From positions 1-47,520 of the forward strand of contig NZ_BILX01000049.1 of NCBI RefSeq assembly GCF_004000785.1: DNA of 47,520 nucleotides, in the 5' to 3' direction. A program made the position numbers and the translations under genes. The notes below the pieces were generated by a model, which was not told where the DNA came from, searched no databases, and saw only the letters and a list, made by a program, of their open reading frames with translations. Origin of the DNA: Paenibacillus ehimensis NBRC 15659. Its GTDB lineage: Bacteria; Bacillota; Bacilli; Paenibacillales; NBRC-103111. Positions 42,392 through 47,520 of this stretch are shown here, one piece after another; the stretch's first letter is position 1; each line of letters begins with the position of its first letter.

Positions 42392-42441
42392 AACGCGCAT
42401 CCTCCCGAATCAATTTGCCTTGCCGAGCCTTTTCAGCCTGC

Positions 42442-43014
42442 TTACGGCTTGCTTGCTTTAAAACCGTGGTACAGCGTCTCGAGAACAAGCGCCGCCGCCG
42501 ATTTTTTGGCCACGTGGCCTTCATGAACCTGCTGCCAGGTGACAAAGAGGAGCGAGTACAGCACGTTCAGAATCCATTCGCTGCTCATATCCTGCCGGAA
42601 ATGGCCTTTGCGCTGCAGCGATTGGATCATGTAACGCAGCGGTTCCTTCAGCTTCTCCTCGGCCGCGGACATCTCGGGGTTGTAATTCAGCGAGGTTTCA
42701 TGAGCGAGAAAATAAATTTTGTCCCCAAGCGGAATCAGCGCTTCCATCAGCTGCGAAATATAGGTTTCGCTCGATTCCTCGTCCAGCGGGATCCGGCTTA
42801 TCGTCTCTCCCACCACCTGCGCCGCTCTTAGCCCCAGCTGCAGCATCAGCTGCTCCCTGCTCTCCACGTACCGATGCAGGGTGGCAATACCGATGCCCGC
42901 GTATTCGGCAATCTCGTTCAAGGATGCCGTAGGCTTCTCGACCAGGAGCTCCGTAGCCGCATCAAGAATGGCATGAAGCCTGAGCTCTCTTGTCGCCGAT
43001 CTGGCCGTTCTCAT
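42442..43014 (-). CDS. TetR-family repressor, FatR/BscR-like
   Basis: A 190-residue regulator. The helix-turn-helix (about 10-55) reads RLHAILDAATELLVEKPTASLNEIAEYAGIGIATLHRYVESREQLM, followed by an all-helical ligand domain (about 60-190). The downstream gene, 51 bp away, encodes a CYP102 P450; in B. subtilis FatR (BscR) represses cypB and is released by fatty acids. A strong promoter and an inverted repeat lie directly in front of this gene, so autoregulation of a two-gene operon is likely. ATG behind GGAGGTG, about 11 nt away. The ligand is inferred. Confidence 0.9.
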   Translation of the reverse strand: MRTARSATRELRLHAILDAATELLVEKPTASLNEIAEYAGIGIATLHRYVESREQLMLQLGLRAAQVVGETISRIPLDEESSETYISQLMEALIPLGDKIYFLAHETSLNYNPEMSAAEEKLKEPLRYMIQSLQRKGHFRQDMSSEWILNVLYSLLFVTWQQVHEGHVAKKSAAALVLETLYHGFKASKP

Positions 43015-43039
43015 AACCCCGCCTCACCTCCAATGAAAT

Positions 43040-43057
43040 TGATAGTTTTATCTATCA
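43040..43057. promoter_or_regulatory. TetR operator
   Basis: TGATAG-TTTTAT-CTATCA, perfect 6-bp arms with 6-bp gap, 10 bp downstream of the -10 of the TetR-CYP102 promoter. A further TGATA half-site follows at 43060. Confidence 0.7.
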
Positions 43058-43066
43058 TTTGATACC

Positions 43067-43095
43067 ATTATAAACCATTAAATACCCAAATTCAA
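43067..43095 (-). promoter_or_regulatory. Promoter of the TetR-CYP102 operon
   Basis: On the minus strand TTGAAT (43090-43095), 17 bp, TATAAT (43067-43072). Confidence 0.8.
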
Positions 43096-43190
43096 CCAAA
43101 AAACCGTGCTGCTCACGGCTTAGATGATGCTATGGATATGGGATTAGCCCGCCTTTGCTCCGAACCGGCTTGTTTTCGGGAGTAACAAAC

Positions 43191-43221
43191 TAGTGAAATC
43201 GCCGCCGGGTCATGCTATGAT
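43191..43221 (+). promoter_or_regulatory. coaA promoter (shared module)
   Basis: GTGAAA (43193-43198), 17 bp, TATGAT (43216-43221) with extended-10 TG. The block TAGTGAAATC-N10-CATGCTATGATATG is repeated exactly at the K+ transporter gene (44505-44538). Predicted start near 43228. Confidence 0.65.
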
Positions 43222-43267
43222 ATGAAAATGCATTACCACTAAACCATTTTATTACAGCGAGGTTCCG

Positions 43268-44188
43268 ATGAATCCGTACTCCCTCTATTATGAATTCGAT
43301 CGTCAGGCGTGGTCCGGACTGCCCGCTACCGCGCCGCTTCGCATTACGCCGGAAGAGTTCGAGCAGCTCAAAGGCTTGAACGACAGAGTCCCGTTTCAAG
43401 AGGTCGAAGAAATTTATCTTCCCCTGACGCGGTTTCTCGATCTGCTGGTGGAGAACGCCAGGACACTTCACCGCACGTCCGCTTCGTTCCTGCAGAACGG
43501 CGCCGAACCGGTTCCGTTCATTATCGGCATCGCCGGGAGCGTGGCCGTGGGCAAAAGCACGACGGCGAGGCTGCTGCAGCTGCTGCTGTCGCGGTGTTCG
43601 GAGCACCGGAACGTGGAGCTGATTACGACGGACGGCTTCTTGTTCCCGAACCGCGTGCTCGAGGAACGAGGGCTCATGAAGCGCAAGGGCTTCCCGGAAA
43701 GCTACGACATCAAAAAGCTGCTCCGGTTTATCCGCGATATTAAAGCGGGCAAGCCCGTCGTCCATGCCCCGGTCTACTCGCACTTATCTTACGATATCGT
43801 ACCGGATGAGGTAGAGACGATCCGCCAGCCCGATATTTTGATCGTGGAAGGGATCAATGTCCTGCAAGTCGGGAAGCAGTCCCAAGTGTTCGTCAGCGAT
43901 TTTTTCGATTACTCGATTTATGTCGACGCGAAGGAAGAAGACATCGAGCAGTGGTACGTCGAACGGTTCCGGATGCTCCGCGAGACGGCGTTTCTCAATC
44001 CGAAGTCGTACTTCCACCGTTTTGCCGAGCTGCAGGGCGAGGAGCTCGTCGCAACCGCTTCCGGGATCTGGAAAGACATCAATGCCGTCAACCTGCACGA
44101 GAACATTTTGCCGACCAAGGGACGCGCGAAGATGATTCTGGAAAAAGGGGCGAACCACGCCGTACAACGGGTATTCGTGCGGAAATGA
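43268..44188 (+). CDS. coaA: Type I pantothenate kinase
   Basis: A 306-residue cytoplasmic kinase for the first step of coenzyme A synthesis. Walker [19 protein letters not shown] (about 88-105), [13 protein letters not shown] (about 117-129), [33 protein letters not shown] and [11 protein letters not shown] are the full set of type I CoaA motifs, at normal length. ATG behind GCGAGG. It stands alone on the plus strand behind a promoter that resembles the one in front of the potassium transporter gene. Confidence 0.97.
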   Translation: MNPYSLYYEFDRQAWSGLPATAPLRITPEEFEQLKGLNDRVPFQEVEEIYLPLTRFLDLLVENARTLHRTSASFLQNGAEPVPFIIGIAGSVAVGKSTTARLLQLLLSRCSEHRNVELITTDGFLFPNRVLEERGLMKRKGFPESYDIKKLLRFIRDIKAGKPVVHAPVYSHLSYDIVPDEVETIRQPDILIVEGINVLQVGKQSQVFVSDFFDYSIYVDAKEEDIEQWYVERFRMLRETAFLNPKSYFHRFAELQGEELVATASGIWKDINAVNLHENILPTKGRAKMILEKGANHAVQRVFVRK

Positions 44189-44317
44189 CACGGCAAAAAG
44201 CCGCCCCCTCCCCGCAGCGGCGCCGAACTGCAACGCCGAAACGGCGTAAGGCGCGGCATTCAAGGAAACGGACGGCTGTGCCGTCACAGGTCCGCTGCCC
44301 TTAAAACTCGCTCGCGT

Positions 44318-44410
44318 CCGCAAGATGTCCACCGTAATCGTGGAACCGGTTACGAAGCCGCACTCGTCGGACGCGAAAAACAGAGAAACATTCGCGACTT
44401 CGCCGATCAT
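44318..44410 (-). pseudogene. Decayed fragment of a short-chain dehydrogenase C-terminus
   Basis: The minus strand encodes IGEVANVSLFFASDECGFVT followed by GSTITVDI, the typical late SDR strand (VAN..LFLASD...VTG..ITVDGG). The reading continues without the expected end, and nothing of the Rossmann start or the Tyr-Lys active site is nearby. It is a relic in the roughly 400-bp gap between coaA and the transporter gene. The rest of that gap (44189-44317 and 44411-44504) shows nothing recognisable. Confidence 0.65.
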
Positions 44411-44504
44411 GGCCTCAAGGCAGCTCGGGTACGTCCGGACGCCGCCGGAGCCGGAATAAGCGGCAGCCTCCCCGGCCTTCCGGGCGATTTTTTCCCCCGA
44501 CGCA

Positions 44505-44535
44505 TAGTGAAATCCGCATTGTACCATGCTATGAT
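44505..44535 (+). promoter_or_regulatory. K+ transporter promoter (shared module)
   Basis: GTGAAA (44507-44512), 17 bp, TATGAT (44530-44535) with extended-10 TG. Same block and spacing as in front of coaA. The predicted start point (near 44542) rules out the ATG at 44536 as start of translation. Confidence 0.65.
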
Positions 44536-44586
44536 ATGGAAAACCATGACAACATCCGTGGGAAACCTGATCTTGAGGTGAATCCG

Positions 44587-45927
44587 GTGCGAACTCCGGC
44601 CAAATTTATAAAAGTAACCCCGCCGCGCGTATTGGCGGGGGGCTTTGCTCTCATTATCATCATCGGCTCCCTTCTGCTGACCCTGCCGGTCGCATCTGCG
44701 GACGGGCAGTCCATGAGATACATCGACGCTTTGTTTATGGCAACGTCGGCCACCTGCGTCACCGGGCTGATCGTTGTTGATACCGGCGTTCATTTTTCGT
44801 TATTCGGACAGATCGTTCTGCTGCTGATGGTCCAGTTGGGCGGACTCGGCTTCATGACGATGGCCACCTGGTTCACGCTGGCTTTGAAGCGCCGGGTCTC
44901 GCTGCGGGACCGTCTTTTATTGAAGGAGTCGATGAACCAGGACAATATTGACGGCATCGTCCGGCTGATCATCCGGGTATTCCTCTATTCGATGACTATC
45001 GAAGGGGCCGCGGCGCTTTATTTTATGCTGCGTTGGTCGCAGGAGATGCCGCTCGGGAAGGCCGCTTATTTCGGCGTGTTCCATGCCGTGTCGATCTTCA
45101 ACAACGCGGGCTTCGAATTGTTCGGCGGATTCCGCAGCTTAACGCCCTACGTCAACGATCTCGGCATCAATCTCGTTTCCATGGTGCTGATCTTTTTCGG
45201 CGGCATCGGGTTTGTCGTTATCTCGGAGCTGATCGAATTTCCCAAGAAACGCAAGCTGTCCTTGCACAGCAAGGTCGTCTTGTCGACGAACGGCATTCTG
45301 GTGCTGACGGGCGCCGTGCTCATCCTGATCTTCGAATTCACCAATGCGAAGACGCTGGGCGGCATGCCATGGGACACGAAAATCGTCGCCTCCTTCTTCC
45401 AATCGATGACTTTGCGCTCCGCCGGCGTCAACACGCTCGACATCGCCGAGCTTCGGACCGCCACGCAGTTTCTGATGATCGTCATGATGTTCATCGGCGC
45501 GGCTCCCGGCTCCACCGGAGGAGGCATCCGGCTTACGACGTTCGCGATTCTCGTCGGGGCTTTCGTGGCGATGCTGCGCGGCAAGGAAGACGTCGTGCTG
45601 TTCCGTCACCGGCTGCCTGCGAAGGACATTTACAAAGCCGTCACATTCACGCTGACCGCCGTATTCTTCCTCGCCTTCGCGACGATGCTGCTGTCCACCT
45701 TCCAAGACCAGGATTTTCTGAAAATCCTGTTCGAGACGACCTCGGCCTTCGGTACGGTAGGCCTCAGCATGGGGTTGACCGCCGATCTGACGTTCGCCGG
45801 CAAAATTCTGATGATTTGCGTCATGTTTATCGGAAGAGTAGGACTCGTGACGCTGGCGTTCGCCTTGCAGCCGAATCCGAAAAAAGAGCTGTACCGCTAC
45901 CCGGAAGGGAAAATCATCATCGGATGA
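44587..45927 (+). CDS. ktrB: Ktr-type potassium uptake membrane subunit
   Basis: A 446-residue channel-like transporter of the Trk/Ktr/HKT superfamily with four membrane-pore-membrane repeats. The selectivity-filter loops are visible: ATSATCVTGL (about 47-56), VSIFNNAGFEL, MTLRSAGVNTLD and TTSAFGTVGLS. The region GAAPGSTGGGIRLTT is the gate loop of the third repeat. The open frame allows ATG at 44536, but that lies at the -10; GTG at 44587, 6 nt behind GAGGTG, gives MRTPAKFIKVTPPRVLAGG and the usual KtrB/KtrD length. It needs a cytoplasmic KtrA or KtrC gating ring, not encoded here. KtrD is an equally good name. Confidence 0.92.
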   Translation: MRTPAKFIKVTPPRVLAGGFALIIIIGSLLLTLPVASADGQSMRYIDALFMATSATCVTGLIVVDTGVHFSLFGQIVLLLMVQLGGLGFMTMATWFTLALKRRVSLRDRLLLKESMNQDNIDGIVRLIIRVFLYSMTIEGAAALYFMLRWSQEMPLGKAAYFGVFHAVSIFNNAGFELFGGFRSLTPYVNDLGINLVSMVLIFFGGIGFVVISELIEFPKKRKLSLHSKVVLSTNGILVLTGAVLILIFEFTNAKTLGGMPWDTKIVASFFQSMTLRSAGVNTLDIAELRTATQFLMIVMMFIGAAPGSTGGGIRLTTFAILVGAFVAMLRGKEDVVLFRHRLPAKDIYKAVTFTLTAVFFLAFATMLLSTFQDQDFLKILFETTSAFGTVGLSMGLTADLTFAGKILMICVMFIGRVGLVTLAFALQPNPKKELYRYPEGKIIIG

Positions 45928-45945
45928 AGACGGACTGGCCTTCCG

Positions 45946-47304
45946 CTACGATTTCAGCAGCTCGATGGCTCTCGCCAGCACCGGGTCCTTCCCGGCTTGA
46001 ATATCTTCGTTGCGGATCAGCACTTCTTCGTCCGGCTTCAATCCGACCCGCTCGTAAACTTTGCCGTCGGCAGCCTTATATTGCTCGGCGCTGAGCATGA
46101 CGATCCATTCGTTAGGCAAAATGTTCATCAAGACATCGGAGTGGATGCCTCTTGTCGTTTCGCCGATCACTGTCACCCGGTCGATCTCCTTCAAGGACAT
46201 CGTTGCAATCTCCGCGGCGCTGGCGGTGACCTCGCTGGTCATGACGACGATTTTATCGGCCGGGATGCTCTCCCCCTGAGGCTTGATATAAATCGGCGTC
46301 GGCGCCAAAAATTGTTCATGGCCGCCGCTTCTCGCCTGCTTCGAAAACGCCAGCTTCTTCTGATCGGCAAACCGGTTCGCAAAAGCCACCGCAAAGGCGT
46401 CCGACCCGCCGCCGTTAAAGCGCAAATCGATGACGACACCGCGACTCCCGGCAAGCTCCTTGGCCACATCCGCCAACGCCGCGTCGATTTTCTTCATGTC
46501 GAACTCGCCAAACCCATTCATGTCGATATAACCGATGCCGTCTTTCGTTTGGCCGTATTGAAGCTGGTCGTTCAACCGCTTTTGAAGCGGTCCATTCAGG
46601 TAGCCGAGGATATTTTTCCGCATGGTCTCTTCGTTCTCGTTATAAAGCTTCTCCCGCTCGCTCTCCTCCCGCGAAACCGTGGTTGTCGTGCCCGAAAGAA
46701 TCATCGTATGTCCGTCGTTCAGCTTTCCGATCATTTCCTTAAACAGAAGACGAAGCTCCTCCTCGGACGTCTGCTCCGTTACTTTAGGCCGATACTCCTC
46801 GTACACCTGCTTCCAATCCACTTTGGCAAGCTCGAACAAACTGAAGCGTTCGTCGAAAATTTGCCAGAGCGTTTCGAAGTTTTGGATCGGATCTTTGGTA
46901 AACGCGTTGATTTTTACTTTCGGCAGCTCGTCGATTTTCTTATACCGTTTCACGGCCCCGGTTTCTTCCGTTAAAATCCCGTTCTGAAAATGACCCAACG
47001 GCGCCCTTTTCCAAAGAGTGGTATTCAGCAGCGGATTGCCGTGAAACTTTTCAACATAGATGACGCCGTCCTTCTCGATTTGCCCGTAGGCAAAGGGAAG
47101 CAAGCTATCCTTCGTAAAGTTATAAACGATGACGTTCTCGCCGTCCATTTCAAGGATGTAATTGTATCCCTCCGATTGCCACAGCTCGCGCTTCGATGGA
47201 TCAATGTGCGGAGGCGTGCCCGTCTTAGCCTTCAAATAGACAAACGCGCCTCCAACGCATAAAACGACAAGGATACCTATCGAAACCGCCATTTTCCTCC
47301 ACAT
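45946..47304 (-). CDS. S41-family peptidase, membrane-anchored
   Basis: A 452-residue protein with one N-terminal anchor helix (VSIGILVVLCVGGAFVYL, about 6-23) and an extracellular body. A tail-specific-protease core (about 260-440) includes IGYIDMNGFGEFD, GVVIDLRFNGGGSDAFA and the catalytic region VVMTSEVTASAAEIATMSL, where the second Ser is the expected nucleophile. VIGETTRGIHSD follows, in the style of tricorn/IRBP-type S41 enzymes rather than CtpA; no PDZ domain is clear. Start at 47304 behind AAGGAGGAG; the longer frame upstream has no site. It converges with ktrB after 18 bp. Confidence 0.87.
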   Translation of the reverse strand: MWRKMAVSIGILVVLCVGGAFVYLKAKTGTPPHIDPSKRELWQSEGYNYILEMDGENVIVYNFTKDSLLPFAYGQIEKDGVIYVEKFHGNPLLNTTLWKRAPLGHFQNGILTEETGAVKRYKKIDELPKVKINAFTKDPIQNFETLWQIFDERFSLFELAKVDWKQVYEEYRPKVTEQTSEEELRLLFKEMIGKLNDGHTMILSGTTTTVSREESEREKLYNENEETMRKNILGYLNGPLQKRLNDQLQYGQTKDGIGYIDMNGFGEFDMKKIDAALADVAKELAGSRGVVIDLRFNGGGSDAFAVAFANRFADQKKLAFSKQARSGGHEQFLAPTPIYIKPQGESIPADKIVVMTSEVTASAAEIATMSLKEIDRVTVIGETTRGIHSDVLMNILPNEWIVMLSAEQYKAADGKVYERVGLKPDEEVLIRNEDIQAGKDPVLARAIELLKS

Positions 47305-47410
47305 AGTTTCTCCTCCTTTTCCCCAATCCCCAGTATTCTGGGAATCGAACCATATTATTATATTTTTCCGATAACTATTCCTAACCATCATTCCGCCTAG
47401 GCAAAACAAA

Positions 47411-47446
47411 AAAACTCCCGAGATCGAATAATCGATTCTCCGGGAG
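47411..47446 (-). terminator. Terminator of the gene at the right edge
   Basis: CTCCCG...ATCGA pairs with TCGAT...CGGGAG; on the minus strand seven T follow. It stops transcription coming from the partial gene at the edge. Confidence 0.75.
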
Positions 47447-47460
47447 AGGGGATTGCAGCT

Positions 47461-47520
47461 CTATCGGTGGTGCAGCGCGCCGATCAGCTCGATCATCGCC
47501 AGGACAGCCAAGTGAGCCGG
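47461..47520 (-). CDS. C-terminal end of an unknown protein (5' part outside window)
   Basis: The last 19 codons, PAHLAVLAMIELIGALHHR, end in TAG 15 bp before a terminator on the same strand, which supports a real gene end. Too short to identify. Confidence 0.5.
   Translation of the reverse strand, partial: PAHLAVLAMIELIGALHHR

Overview
The window reads as chromosomal DNA of a GC-rich Gram-positive, endospore-former-type bacterium, most likely a member of the Paenibacillaceae (Paenibacillus or Cohnella-like). The evidence is the strong AAGGAGG ribosome-binding sites, sigma-A promoters, an S-layer-homology (SLH) protein, a MsmX/UgpC-type sugar ABC system with a YesL-like DUF624 protein, a B. 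subtilis ydaJKLMN-like exopolysaccharide operon, a BmrA-type exporter, KtrB/D, and a TetR-CYP102 pair. No rRNA, tRNA, CRISPR array, transposase or phage gene is seen.

Layout. (1) 1-3482, minus strand: a NreB/NreC-like two-component pair, then a SQOR-type sulfide:quinone oxidoreductase and a truncated persulfide-dioxygenase-like metallohydrolase. A GGGG/CCCC palindrome sits just in front of the sqr promoter. (2) 3557-17117: a cell-wall amino-sugar salvage locus. On the minus strand lie murR, a complete CUT1 ABC importer, a DUF624 protein, namZ, nagZ and anmK. Divergently, on the plus strand, lie murK, murQ and a GlmA-like acetyltransferase. A separate lacI-nagB-nagA operon (32080-35258) would finish the catabolism to fructose-6-phosphate. 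(3) 17121-17623: a DoxX-like membrane protein with a palindromic operator over its start point. (4) 17628-25205: a remnant of a stalk-domain protein, then a tightly overlapping ydaJ-ydaK-ydaL-ydaM-ydaN-like exopolysaccharide operon. Its GGDEF protein keeps the c-di-GMP inhibitory site but has lost the catalytic site. (5) 25452-32018: a 1491-residue SLH surface protein with a lectin-like domain, divergent from a SARP-type (REC-wHTH-BTAD) response regulator and a single-domain CheY-like regulator. (6) 35476-39051: a histidine kinase without a partner, a BmrA-type exporter and a small P-loop kinase. (7) 39170-43095: a self-sufficient CYP102 P450-reductase fusion with its TetR repressor. (8) 43191-47520: coaA and ktrB/D, whose promoters look like copies of each other; a decayed SDR fragment between them; an S41 protease; and the tail of an unknown gene at the edge.

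How the parts work together. The most coherent system is region 2 with nagBA. A lipoprotein-dependent ABC importer replaces the MurP phosphotransferase of B. subtilis, which explains why a separate sugar kinase (MurK) is present. NamZ and NagZ have no visible signal peptide, so peptidoglycan disaccharides may be imported intact and split in the cytoplasm. Products would then pass through MurK/AnmK, MurQ, NagA and NagB. This is inference from gene content, start sites and order; no enzyme activity is shown by sequence alone.
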